In this document: in pieces, positions 29,526-38,204 of the stretch
How positions within the stretch are numbered: the first letter of the stretch is position 1
How the letters are laid out: every line of letters starts with the position of its first letter
Made by a program: the position numbers and the translations under genes
Origin: Methylobacterium sp. Leaf125
GTDB lineage: Bacteria > Pseudomonadota > Alphaproteobacteria > Rhizobiales > Beijerinckiaceae
Assembly (NCBI RefSeq): GCF_001423085.1
Contig: NZ_LMNU01000012.1
Span: forward strand, 745,137 to 809,136
Direction of reading: 5' to 3'
Length of the DNA stretch: 64,000 nucleotides
Notes under the pieces: model-generated
What the model saw: the letters and a program-made list of their open reading frames with translations, nothing else
The model's database searches: none
Told to the model about the DNA's origin: nothing

Positions 29526-30575
29526 ATGACAGAGCCCGCGCCCCTCGGCCGCGGTCGCGTCCTCTACATCGACGACGACCCCGGCCTGGGGCGGCTCGTG
29601 CAGCGCGCCCTCGCGGCGCGGGGCTACGCCGTGGAGCTCGCCCTCGACGGCGATGCCGGACTGGCGCGTCTCGGGGAGGGCGGCATCGACGTGGTCGCCC
29701 TCGACCATCACATGCCCGGTCAGACCGGCCTCGACATCCTGCCCGCGATCCGCGCCCTGCCGGAGGCGCCGCCGGTGGTCTACGTCACCGGCTCGGAGGA
29801 CAGCCGCGTCGCGGTCGCAGCCCTGAAGGCGGGGGCCGTCGACTACGTCTGGAAGGACCTGCAGGGTCAGTTCCGGGAGCTCCTCGGGGAGGCGATCGAT
29901 ACCGCCCTGCGGCAGGAGGCGCTGCGGCGGGACAAGGAGCGGGCCGAGCAGGCGGTGCGGGAGGCGCGCGACCGGGCGGAGATCATGCTGCGGGAGGTCA
30001 ACCACCGCGTCGCCAATTCGCTGGCGCTGGTGGCGGCGCTGGCGCACATGCAGACCAACGCGGTGACGGACCCGGCCGCGAAGGCCGCCCTCCGGGAGAT
30101 GCAGGCCCGGATCTCGGCGATCGCCGGCATCCACCGCCGGCTCTACACCTCCGACGACGTGGAGGCCGTGGACCTCGACGCCTACCTGACGAGCCTCGTG
30201 GAGGAGCTCCAGGCGGCCATGAAGGCAGCCGGGCGCGATCACGCCATCCGGCTCGACGCGGCGCCGGTGCGGCTCGCCACCGACAAGGCCGTCTCGGTCG
30301 GCGTCGTGGTCACCGAGCTGGTGACCAACGCCTACAAATACGCCTATCCCCCTGATGCGTCTGGGGAAATCCGCGTCTCCGTCGCGCGCCAGGGGACCGA
30401 TGGCCTGACCCTCACGGTGGAGGATGACGGCATCGGCTGGACCGGCGAGGGCCAGCCGCGGGGCACAGGCCTCGGCTCCCGGATCATCCGGGCGATGGCG
30501 GCGAACCTGCGCTCGGCCCTGGTCTATGGCGGTGGTCCGATCGGCACCCGGGCGACGCTGTCGTTCCAGGACTGA
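29526..30575 (+). CDS. Receiver domain fused to HisKA_2/HWE-type histidine kinase
   Basis: 349 residues. An N-terminal receiver (Asp60 in VALDHHMPGQTG, acidic IDDD) is joined by a coiled coil (about 125-150) to a HisKA_2-type dimerisation domain with His160 (REVNHRVANSLALV) and a short ATPase domain (TELVTNAYKYAYP, DDGIGW, GTGLGSRIIRAM). Alphaproteobacterial kinases of this form often drive the PhyR-NepR-EcfG general stress response. The start lies 13 bases after the CheY-like stop. Fusion of a receiver on the kinase suggests its activity is set by phosphate from the upstream proteins. Confidence 0.9.
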   Translation: MTEPAPLGRGRVLYIDDDPGLGRLVQRALAARGYAVELALDGDAGLARLGEGGIDVVALDHHMPGQTGLDILPAIRALPEAPPVVYVTGSEDSRVAVAALKAGAVDYVWKDLQGQFRELLGEAIDTALRQEALRRDKERAEQAVREARDRAEIMLREVNHRVANSLALVAALAHMQTNAVTDPAAKAALREMQARISAIAGIHRRLYTSDDVEAVDLDAYLTSLVEELQAAMKAAGRDHAIRLDAAPVRLATDKAVSVGVVVTELVTNAYKYAYPPDASGEIRVSVARQGTDGLTLTVEDDGIGWTGEGQPRGTGLGSRIIRAMAANLRSALVYGGGPIGTRATLSFQD

Positions 30576-30582
30576 GGACACC

Positions 30583-32022
30583 TCAGACCAGCGCGCCCGC
30601 GTTCATGATTCCGTCGGGGTCGAGGCCGCGCTTCACGGTCTCGATCAGGCGCAGGCGGGCGGGGTCGGCGTAGCGCTCCAGCAGGTCGCGCTTGAAACGG
30701 CCGATGCCGTATTCCGCGCTGTATCCGCCGCCGTATTCCAGCGCGATCGCGTAGAGGTCGTGGGCAAAGCCCTGCTCGATCTCGCGCGTGAACGCGAGCC
30801 GGTCGTGACCCGCGGGCACGACGAGATTGTAGTGCAGGTTGCCGTCGCCGACATGGCCGTAGACCGAGAGGCGGACGCCCGGCAGGCGCTCGGCGAGCAG
30901 GGCGGCGGCGCGATCGAGGAAATCGGTCAGGCGGGAGATCGGCACGGCGATATCGTGCTTGACCGATCCGCCGGCATGCTTCTCCCCCTCGGGAATCGTT
31001 TCGCGCACCGCCCAGAAGGCCCGGCGCTGGGTCTCGGACTGGGCCAGCACCGCGTCGACCACCCAGCCCCGTTCCATCAGGGTCTCCAGGCAGCCCATCA
31101 GCACGTCGTCGAGGGGGATGCGGTCCGAGGAGGCGGTGAGCTCGAGGAGCACAGCGCCGCCGGGTCCGGCCTTCAGTCCGGTCTCGGCGCCGCGCATCTC
31201 GGTGACGAGGCCGAGGGAGGAAGCGGAAATCAGCTCGAAGGTCGAGGCGAGGTCGGAGGTTTCGCGGCGCACCAGCGCGGCCATCTCGGGGATCGGCGCC
31301 CCCTCGGCGAGCTCGAGCCAGGCGGTGGCCCGCTGGCCCTGGGCCGGCCAGAGCTTGAGCACCACCCCGGTGATGATGCCGAGCGTCCCCTCGGCGCCGA
31401 TGAAGAGCTGCTTCAGGTCGTAGCCGATGTTGTTCTTGCGCAAGGTCCGCATGTCGGAGAACAGCGTCCCGTCCGGCAGCACCACCTCGAGGCCGAGGAC
31501 GAGGTCGCGGGCCATGCCGTAGCGCAGGACCTGGAGGCCGCCCGCATTGGTGCCGAGGTTGCCGCCGAGGCGGCAGCTGCCTTCGGAGCCGAGGCTCAGC
31601 GGTAGGAACAGCCCGTCGGCATCGGCCGCCTTCTGGGCGTCCGCCAGGATGGTGCCGGCATCGCACGACAGGGTGAAGTTCAGGGGGTCGACGGCGCGGA
31701 TGCGGGTCATCCGCTCCAGGCTGACCACGAGCTGGCGCCGACCGGGTTCCGGGGTCGCCCCGCCGACGTAGCCGGTGTTGCCGCCCTGGGGCACGAGGCC
31801 GAACCCGTGGGTCCGCGCGAGCCCGACGAGGGCCTGGACCTCGGCCACGCTGTGCGGGCGCAGCACGGCGGGGGTGTCGCCCTGCATCAGGTCGCGCTGG
31901 TCACGGGTGTAGCGGGCGGTCATCGACGGATCGGTGAGGACCCCGCCGGGACCGAGCAGGGCCTCGAAGGGGGCGAGGGCGTCGCGATCGGGGACGTCGC
32001 GGTTCGACAGGGATTCCACCAT
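30583..32022 (-). CDS. FAD-linked D-2-hydroxy-acid dehydrogenase (GlcD/D-2-hydroxyglutarate family)
   Basis: 479 residues. The FAD-binding PCMH domain has QGGNTGYVGGA and GSEGSCRLGGNLGTNAGG. The C-terminal FAD-oxidase domain has YGHVGDGNLHYN (His and Asn of the active site) and ends in DPDGIMNAGAL. The family oxidises D-lactate, D-2-hydroxyglutarate or glycolate with FAD, passing electrons to quinone or ETF; the sequence is most like the D-lactate / D-2-hydroxyglutarate branch. No GlcE or GlcF gene is adjacent, so it is a single-subunit enzyme. Longer in-frame starts read low-quality Arg/Pro-rich sequence. Convergent with the receiver-kinase. Confidence 0.87.
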   Translation of the reverse strand: MVESLSNRDVPDRDALAPFEALLGPGGVLTDPSMTARYTRDQRDLMQGDTPAVLRPHSVAEVQALVGLARTHGFGLVPQGGNTGYVGGATPEPGRRQLVVSLERMTRIRAVDPLNFTLSCDAGTILADAQKAADADGLFLPLSLGSEGSCRLGGNLGTNAGGLQVLRYGMARDLVLGLEVVLPDGTLFSDMRTLRKNNIGYDLKQLFIGAEGTLGIITGVVLKLWPAQGQRATAWLELAEGAPIPEMAALVRRETSDLASTFELISASSLGLVTEMRGAETGLKAGPGGAVLLELTASSDRIPLDDVLMGCLETLMERGWVVDAVLAQSETQRRAFWAVRETIPEGEKHAGGSVKHDIAVPISRLTDFLDRAAALLAERLPGVRLSVYGHVGDGNLHYNLVVPAGHDRLAFTREIEQGFAHDLYAIALEYGGGYSAEYGIGRFKRDLLERYADPARLRLIETVKRGLDPDGIMNAGALV

Positions 32023-32259
32023 GGGCAGGGCTCTTCGGGGCGTGCGTCGTGCAGGTTCGGCCGTTGCGGACCGACCATGTCGCGCAGCCGCTCCGAAGGG
32101 AAGCGCCTTTCCCGATGGGACTCCGCGGGATGGGACGGCCGCGGCCCTGGGACATTCCGGCCGATGCCGTCGCGATCGGCAGGGCAAACCGGGCGAGAGA
32201 TCGCGAGTAAGACATCGCGAGCGAGAGTAGTGGGGCAGTTTGAAATCCCACCTGATTGA

Positions 32260-32781
32260 CCCGCCCTTGGTGGCAGCGTCGACGATCTCAAGGCTCGGCT
32301 CGCCACGCGCGTCCAGCTCACGTCTGACGGGCATAAGGCGTATCTAGAGGCCGTCGAGAGCGCCTTCGGTGCCGATGTCGATTATGCGCAGCTTGTGAAG
32401 CTCTACGGCACCCCGCCGGGCGTGGAGAAGGGCCGCTATAGCCCTGGCGAATGCACCGGCACCCGCAAGACCACGGTCGAGGGCAAGCCCGACGCTGCGC
32501 ACGCTTCCACGTCCTACGTCGAGCGTCAGAACCTCACGATGCGGATGCACATGCGCCGCTTCACCCGGCGCACGAACGCATTCTCGAAGAAGGTCGAGAA
32601 CCACGCTTACGCGGTGGCGCTGCACTTCATGTACTACAATTTCGCGCGGTTACACGGGAAGCTTAGGGTCAGCCCGGCGATGGCGGCAGGCGTAAGCGAC
32701 CGGCTGTGGGAGGTTGCTGATATCGTCGCGCTGGTAGAAGCTGCCAATGCGAAGCCCGGCAAACGGGGACCGTACAAATAA
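32260..32781 (+). pseudogene. Truncated DDE transposase (IS1-like) remnant
   Basis: A frame open from 32260 to the TAA at 32779-32781 reads as the C-terminal ~170 residues of a transposase: VQLTSDGHKAYLEAV (second catalytic Asp), VDYAQLVKLYG, SYVERQNLTMRMHMRRFTRR (catalytic Glu) and FMYYNFARLH. The first catalytic Asp and the whole N-terminus are missing, and a stop lies just before (32257), so the gene is broken at its 5' side. I see no terminal inverted repeats. Its 5' junction falls in the upstream region of the FAD dehydrogenase. It marks this spot as a past insertion site. Confidence 0.8.
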
Positions 32782-32800
32782 CGCCCAATGGAGACTGACG

Positions 32801-33751
32801 GTGGAAGAAGATCAGTCATTCCGCGAAGATTTTATGAAGAACGCCCGGATAACATTAGATCGTTGCCATAACCCTATCGTCAGATGCACAAATACAGCAA
32901 TTAAGGCGCACTCTATCCAAAATAGTAAGGTAATAGACTTGCTGCATTCGTCTGGAAAAGTCTACATGATGACCTCCAGACTTGAGAAGAATGGTCCAGC
33001 TATTCGTTTGAGGTTAGAGGGTAGAAATCGAGCTAGTACCTTCACGGGATTGTGCTCGGGACATGATGCAATGCTATTTGATCCAATCGACAATCATCCA
33101 ATAGATACGTCGAATGCACAACAAATGTTTTTATGTGCGTACCGTTCGGTGCTGCGCGAGCTACATGTTGTTATGGAAGGGGCGGCGCGGGCTCGAGATA
33201 TGCTCAAAACCGCCGTAGATCGAGGTGTGGAGACAGAAGAATGTGACGGCCCAATTAGAAAACGCGCAACATCCATGACAATTTATGCTTATAAATTCTA
33301 TCTTTATAAATTTAATCAATTCGATGAGATATATCGCTCGGGCGAATATACAAAATTGGAGTATGACAGTTTCCTTATAGACCACGCACATGCAACTATC
33401 GCCGTATCATCTGTCTATTTTATCGAACCATTTACATCGTCACAATATGCCCCAATTATCTTCAATCTGTTCCCCTTGGACGACAATCGGAGCGTTGTTT
33501 CGTTCTGTTATTCTCAGGAGCACGCTTCGCGCTGCAGGGCTAGCCTTGGAAGAATACTGCAATCTGCCGGAGAGCATCGCAATTATGAATTGTCTCGCCT
33601 TGTTATTGCAAACACAGAGAACTTCATTCTGTCTCCGAAGTTGGTATCAACGTGGGCGCCAGAGAAAATAAAAGCGATAGAGGACGCCTTCAATCTAACC
33701 ACGGGGCCAATGATCGAAATCGGCGAGTCACCCCACTTCATGCTTTTTTGA
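32801..33751 (+). CDS. AT-rich conserved hypothetical protein, probably horizontally acquired
   Basis: The GTG start has GGAG seven bases upstream and lies 19 bases after the transposase remnant's stop. The product is 316 residues. Visible blocks are C-HNPIVRC...AHSIQNSKVIDLL near the N-terminus, GRNRASTFTGLCSGHDAMLF, and FLCAYRSVLRELHVVMEGAAR. The C-x5-C and C-x2-H-D residues could form a metal site. I recall a widespread uncharacterised family with AHSIQ / FTGFC-x2-HD / AYR motifs, but I have no name or function for it. Codon use and base composition are far more AT-rich than all neighbours, and it sits beside an IS remnant; both signal transfer. No membrane spans or signal. Confidence 0.75.
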   Translation: MEEDQSFREDFMKNARITLDRCHNPIVRCTNTAIKAHSIQNSKVIDLLHSSGKVYMMTSRLEKNGPAIRLRLEGRNRASTFTGLCSGHDAMLFDPIDNHPIDTSNAQQMFLCAYRSVLRELHVVMEGAARARDMLKTAVDRGVETEECDGPIRKRATSMTIYAYKFYLYKFNQFDEIYRSGEYTKLEYDSFLIDHAHATIAVSSVYFIEPFTSSQYAPIIFNLFPLDDNRSVVSFCYSQEHASRCRASLGRILQSAGEHRNYELSRLVIANTENFILSPKLVSTWAPEKIKAIEDAFNLTTGPMIEIGESPHFMLF

Positions 33752-33934
33752 AGGCACGCGAAAAAATTCAAACTGACCCACCACCCGATCAAGCCATCGC
33801 GCGCCTTCGGAACGAGCGCACGGATTCGGCCTTCGCCCGAGCGCCGTGCGGGCTTACCGGACAACGCCGCGCGGGCTCGCGGGATACCGATCCCGGTCCG
33901 ATCAACCGGGGCCCCGGTCGGCCTCCGCCTCGGA

Positions 33935-35716
33935 CTAGGCCGCTTCGTCCCGGACGGTCGCCTGCGCCCCGAGCCAAGCCTGCAGGTCGATCGCGGCGAG
34001 GGGCGGAGACATCCAGTATCCCTGGGCTTCCTCACAGTGCCAGGACCTCAGGATCTCGTAAGCCTGTGCGTCCTCGACCCCTTCGGCAACCACGCGGAAG
34101 CCCAGCCCGCGGGACATCTCGATGAGATGCCGAACGAGCATCTGCCCCTTCTGATCGCCCGCCAGATCGCGCACGAACGACTGATCGATCTTCACGAGGT
34201 CCGCCGGCAGGTGCCTCAGGTAGGAAAGACTGCTGTAGCCGGTCCCGAAATCGTCGATCGCCACGCGGATGCCGGCGTTTCGGATCGTCCGCAGCTGCTC
34301 CTCGACATGCGTTCGGTTCTTGATGAGGGCGCTCTCGGTAACTTCGACCTCGAAGGCCGAGGGACGGATGCCGGCCCTTTGCAGGTGTTCGATGAGGTCG
34401 GTCGCGAATTCAGGCTGGTCCAGGTTCGCCACGGAAACATTGACCGAGACGGACAGCTCGATGGCCATGTCCCGCCAGGCCATGATCTGGCGGATGGCCT
34501 CGGCGATGACCCAGGCCGTGAGCGGACCGGCGAGATCGGTCTGTTCGACCAGCGGGATGAATTCTCCCGGTGAGACGCCGCCGAGTTCGGGGTGCTTCCA
34601 GCGGAGGAGCGCCTCGGCCCCGATGCAGGCTCCCGTTCGCAGGTCGATGCGCGGCTGGTAGACGAGCGAGAGCTCCCGGCCGGAGATCAGTGCCGTACGC
34701 ATGTCGCTCAAGAGCCGGAAACGCCTCCGATGGTGATCGTCGGCGACCATCGAGTACGTGCTCACCGATTGGCCCGTGAGGCGCGCCTCCTGCGCGGCGT
34801 TGTGGGCCATGCGGATCGCGTCTTCGGCGAGGGTCTGTCCGACCGCGATCGGCGCGACGCCGATGACCGGGTTCAGGGAGATCCGGACGGGCGCCGAACT
34901 CAGGTGCTTGTGCAGATGGGCCCCCAGATCACGCAGACGGTCCTCGAGTCCGGTCTCGGCCTGGGACGATCGAACGATCCAGGCGAATTGGGCCGCGCCG
35001 ACGTGATAGATCTGGGTGTCGAGCCCGAGGTTGGCCGAGATAGCACGGGTCGCCTCCCGCATCAGGTCTTCGATGACCCCGACGCCGAGCACCCGCACCG
35101 TATCCGACATCTTGAGGGCATCGATGACCTCGGCCAGCACGAGGTGACGCGGCCCTCCGTCCCCGCCGGCGGCCTGGTCGTGCAGGTCCTCGAGAAGCTG
35201 ATGCCGGTTCGGGAGGCCCGTCACGGCGTCGACGCGCCCGAACGCGTGCTGAAGCTCGACCTGCGCCATGACCATGGCGTCCAGATCTTTGAGGGCGGCC
35301 TGTTCCTGCTCGGACACCTGGCGCGGCTCCGTACCGAGGACGCACATGGCGCCCAGGCAGAACCCTTCGCGGGTGATCAGCGGCGCGCCCGCGTAGAACC
35401 GTATCCCGGATTGCGCCAGCAGGCTGTCCCGGTAACAGGGATGGTCCCTCAGGTCGGGAATCAGCACGGCACGGGTCGTGTCCGCCACCTCACCGCAGGG
35501 CGCTCGATCCCGGGGGATCTCCCAGTGATCGACGCCGACCCGGGACTTGAACCACTGCCGGTCACTGTCGGTCAGGGAAATCGCGGCGATCGGTAGATCG
35601 AACAGCTGACTCGCCATTCGGGTGATGCGGTCAAAGCTTTCAGCGGGAGGCGTATCGAGGAGCCTCAGTTGCTTGAGCGCGTGAAGCCGCTCGTCCTCGG
35701 TAATACTGATCGCCAT
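33935..35716 (-). CDS. GAF - degenerate GGDEF - EAL cyclic-di-GMP phosphodiesterase
   Basis: 593 residues, soluble. A GAF sensor (about 20-150) is followed by a GGDEF domain whose active-site loop reads GAAQF where GGDEF would be, so it should not make c-di-GMP. The EAL domain (about 335-585) keeps EALLRW, NVSV-N, E-V-E-VTES, DDFGTGYSSLSYLRHLPADLVKID and VVAEGVE, so it should hydrolyse c-di-GMP. The GGDEF-like part may bind GTP as a regulator. It faces leftward and has a long upstream gap. Expected effect is to lower c-di-GMP and favour motility over attachment, in response to a GAF ligand that is not known. Confidence 0.9.
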   Translation of the reverse strand: MAISITEDERLHALKQLRLLDTPPAESFDRITRMASQLFDLPIAAISLTDSDRQWFKSRVGVDHWEIPRDRAPCGEVADTTRAVLIPDLRDHPCYRDSLLAQSGIRFYAGAPLITREGFCLGAMCVLGTEPRQVSEQEQAALKDLDAMVMAQVELQHAFGRVDAVTGLPNRHQLLEDLHDQAAGGDGGPRHLVLAEVIDALKMSDTVRVLGVGVIEDLMREATRAISANLGLDTQIYHVGAAQFAWIVRSSQAETGLEDRLRDLGAHLHKHLSSAPVRISLNPVIGVAPIAVGQTLAEDAIRMAHNAAQEARLTGQSVSTYSMVADDHHRRRFRLLSDMRTALISGRELSLVYQPRIDLRTGACIGAEALLRWKHPELGGVSPGEFIPLVEQTDLAGPLTAWVIAEAIRQIMAWRDMAIELSVSVNVSVANLDQPEFATDLIEHLQRAGIRPSAFEVEVTESALIKNRTHVEEQLRTIRNAGIRVAIDDFGTGYSSLSYLRHLPADLVKIDQSFVRDLAGDQKGQMLVRHLIEMSRGLGFRVVAEGVEDAQAYEILRSWHCEEAQGYWMSPPLAAIDLQAWLGAQATVRDEAA

Positions 35717-36519
35717 TGCCTAACTCATGTTAGCATCGACACGATACTATCAGCAAAATACGAACATAGGACTAACGGGTTACGCAGCTTCTATTGCACT
35801 TAACGCCCTAAGCGCTTGAGTCGCACCTCAGATGCAGCCTTCGACGTCGCTCGCGCGCCGCGCGGGCATCGCCCGATCCCACATCCACGACGGGAGGTCC
35901 CAACCACACACCGCGCCGTTTCACGCGGTCCGTCCGATCCGGCGTCGTCCGACTGCTTCGCGTCCCCGTGGTTCCGAGTGTCCCTATCGTCCCGAGCGTT
36001 CAAGTCTACGCCGCAAGCCTGGAGGAACGCCGTTTCGAGATCGTTGCGATTTCGGGGAGGGCAACGAATCCTTGAGTCATCGTTGTCCAAAGGTGAATCC
36101 CGCCGACACCGATGGTCTACAGGCCCTGACGTTCTTAACGTTACGCTCGGCGATCTCCATCAAAAGATAGAGTTGCTTCTCGGCCGAGAGGCATGACCTT
36201 TCTGGATGCCCGGAACGCGGCATCCAAGCCAGGTCTCGCCGAACTCAGCCTTCTCCGGAGCGTCGGCGCGGGCGAGCCTGTGCCGGTCGACGGACCGACC
36301 GGCAAACCCCCGCTTGCGCGGTTCGCGACGGGGATCGTCGATCGGCATTCGACGCCCAGGCGGGGGGCTCCGCGCTCGCAGGCTCTCGGCGGACCCGTCG
36401 CCGAAAAACCTCGGAAGCGCGAAACCGGAAGGCGAGAGCGCCATGGGGCGGCCCCCTCGACCCTGTGGCGGAGCCGGGGCCCGTCCGGGGCCGGCAGCGA
36501 CGCCGGCCCGTCCGGCACC
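35717..36519. other. 803-base gap without a convincing gene
   Basis: The region lies upstream of the EAL gene and downstream of acdS. Several short frames exist on both strands (for example a 96-codon leftward frame at 35800-36090), but their Arg/Asp-rich translations, lack of ribosome sites and mutual overlap argue against coding. The part nearest the EAL gene (35717-35800) is AT-rich and probably holds its promoter. No hairpin with T-run was seen. Confidence 0.5.
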
Positions 36520-37530
36520 TCAGCCGTTGCGGAAGGTGTAGCTGTAGCCGTTGAGGGCCGGGGCGCCGCCGAGATGGGCGTAGAGCACCTTCGAACCCTT
36601 GGGGAAGAAGCCCTTCTGCACGAGGTCGATCATGCCCTGCATGGACTTTCCCTCGTAGACGGGATCGGTGATCATGCCTTCCAGGCGGGCCGAGAGGCGG
36701 ATGGCCTCGACGGTCTCCTTCGAGGGCACGCCGTAGACCGGGTAGGCGTAGTCCTCGTTCAGCACGATGTCGTCGGCGGTGATGGCCGGGGCGCCGATGA
36801 GCTCGGCGGTGTTGCGGGCGATCTCCAGCACCTGCGCCTTGGTCTGGGCCGGGGTGCAGGAGGCGTCGATGCCGATGACGTTGCGGGCGCGCCCGTCGGC
36901 GGCGAAGCCCACCACCATGCCGGCATGGGTCGAGCCCGTCACGGTGCAGACCACGATGTAGTCGAAGTGGACGCCCATCTCGGCCTCCTGAGCGCGGACC
37001 TCCTCGGCGAAGCCGACGAAGCCGAGGCCGCCGAACTTGTGCACCGAGGCCCCGGCCGGAATCGCGTAGGGCTTGCCGCCCTTCGCCGTCACGTCCTCGA
37101 GGGCCTTCGTCCAGCTCTCGCGGATGCCGATGTCGAAGCCGTCATCCACGAGCTGCGTCTCCGCGCCCATGATGCGGGACAGCATGATGTTGCCGACGCG
37201 GTCGTAGACGGCGTCCTCGTGCGGAACCCAGGCTTCCTGGATCAGCCGGCACTTCATACCGATCTTGGCGGCCACCGCCGCCACCATGCGGGTGTGGTTG
37301 GACTGGACGCCGCCGATGGTCACCAGGGTGTCGGCCCCGCTCGCGATGGCGTCGGGCACGATGTATTCGAGCTTGCGCAGCTTGTTGCCGCCATAGGCCA
37401 GGCCGGAATTGCAGTCCTCGCGCTTGGCGTAGATCAGCACGTCGCCGCCGAGATGGGCGGTGAGGCGGGGCAGGTGCTCGATCGGGGTCGGGCCGAAGGT
37501 GAGGGGATAGCGCTCGAATTTCGACAGCAT
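36520..37530 (-). CDS. acdS: 1-Aminocyclopropane-1-carboxylate (ACC) deaminase
   Basis: 336 residues, PLP-dependent. It cleaves ACC, the plant ethylene precursor, to 2-oxobutyrate and ammonia. Seen: PLP Lys50 in GGNKLRK, Ser77 in GGVQSNHTR, and the residues that separate true ACC deaminases from D-cysteine desulfhydrases: Tyr292-Glu293 in DPVYEGKS and Leu320 in [13 protein letters not shown]. The enzyme is cytoplasmic and typical of plant-associated bacteria, where it lowers plant ethylene and yields nitrogen. Divergent from acdR across 154 bases, the usual control arrangement. Confidence 0.95.
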   Translation of the reverse strand: MLSKFERYPLTFGPTPIEHLPRLTAHLGGDVLIYAKREDCNSGLAYGGNKLRKLEYIVPDAIASGADTLVTIGGVQSNHTRMVAAVAAKIGMKCRLIQEAWVPHEDAVYDRVGNIMLSRIMGAETQLVDDGFDIGIRESWTKALEDVTAKGGKPYAIPAGASVHKFGGLGFVGFAEEVRAQEAEMGVHFDYIVVCTVTGSTHAGMVVGFAADGRARNVIGIDASCTPAQTKAQVLEIARNTAELIGAPAITADDIVLNEDYAYPVYGVPSKETVEAIRLSARLEGMITDPVYEGKSMQGMIDLVQKGFFPKGSKVLYAHLGGAPALNGYSYTFRNG

Positions 37531-37684
37531 GGACGGGGTCCTTCGTGGTCAGCCCGGAAAAGCTAGCAAAGACCCTGCGAAAGGTGCTCTCGAAATCGTG
37601 GCGCGGATTTTGCAATGTTGGGCGTTGGGCGCCCTGGGACGAACTCCCCTTTCGTCAGTCGCGCCCTTGCCGAGAGGATCTTTC

Positions 37685-38149
37685 ATGGATGCAGGGCTGG
37701 ACCGCATGGACCTGAAGATCCTGCGCCTGCTCCAGGCCGACGGGCGCATGGGCAATGCCGAGATCGCCAAGCGGGTGAACACCAGCGCGGCCACCTGCCA
37801 TCGGCGCATCCAGCGCCTGTTCGACGAGGGCTACGTCCGGGGCGTGCGGGCGCAGATCGCGCCCGAGAAGGTCGGGCGCGGCTCCCTCGTCATGGTCGGG
37901 GTGGTGCTGGACCGCTCGACGCCGGAGAGCTTCGCCGCCTTCGAGGCCGCGGCGCGCGCCATGCCCATGGTGCTCGACTGCCACCTCGTGGCCGGGGACT
38001 TCGACTACTTCCTCAAGATCCGCGTCTCCGATATGGCGGATTTCAACCGCCTCCACAGCGCGACCCTGATCGCCCTGCCGGGGGTTCGCCAGACCCGGAC
38101 CTTCTTCGTGATGAAGGAGGTGGTCGACAATGCGCCGCTGGACATCTGA
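37685..38149 (+). CDS. acdR: Lrp/AsnC-family regulator, probable AcdR
   Basis: 154 residues. An N-terminal helix-turn-helix (LDRMDLKILRLLQADGRMGNAEIAKRVNTSAATCHRRIQRL) is followed by the RAM/AsnC ligand domain (DCHLVAGDFDYFLKI, PGVRQTRTFFVMKEV). Its place directly divergent from acdS is that of AcdR, the Lrp-type activator of ACC deaminase genes in many proteobacteria. GAGG in the leader supports the ATG. It may also control dsdA, which follows 55 bases downstream on the same strand. Confidence 0.88.
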   Translation: MDAGLDRMDLKILRLLQADGRMGNAEIAKRVNTSAATCHRRIQRLFDEGYVRGVRAQIAPEKVGRGSLVMVGVVLDRSTPESFAAFEAAARAMPMVLDCHLVAGDFDYFLKIRVSDMADFNRLHSATLIALPGVRQTRTFFVMKEVVDNAPLDI

Positions 38150-38204
38150 GACGGCCGTCGACCGCGTACCCGCGTCACCCATCACCCGAGAAGGGATGCT
38201 GCCC

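Noticed and set aside
35800-36090. 96-codon leftward frame in the 803-base gap
   Set aside because: No ribosome site, Arg/Asp-rich translation, and overlap with equally long frames on the other strand.
36520-37530. D-cysteine desulfhydrase as the identity of the acdS product
   Set aside because: The Tyr-Glu pair in DPVYEGKS and Leu in YAHLGG are the residues that mark true ACC deaminases, and AcdR-type control is adjacent.
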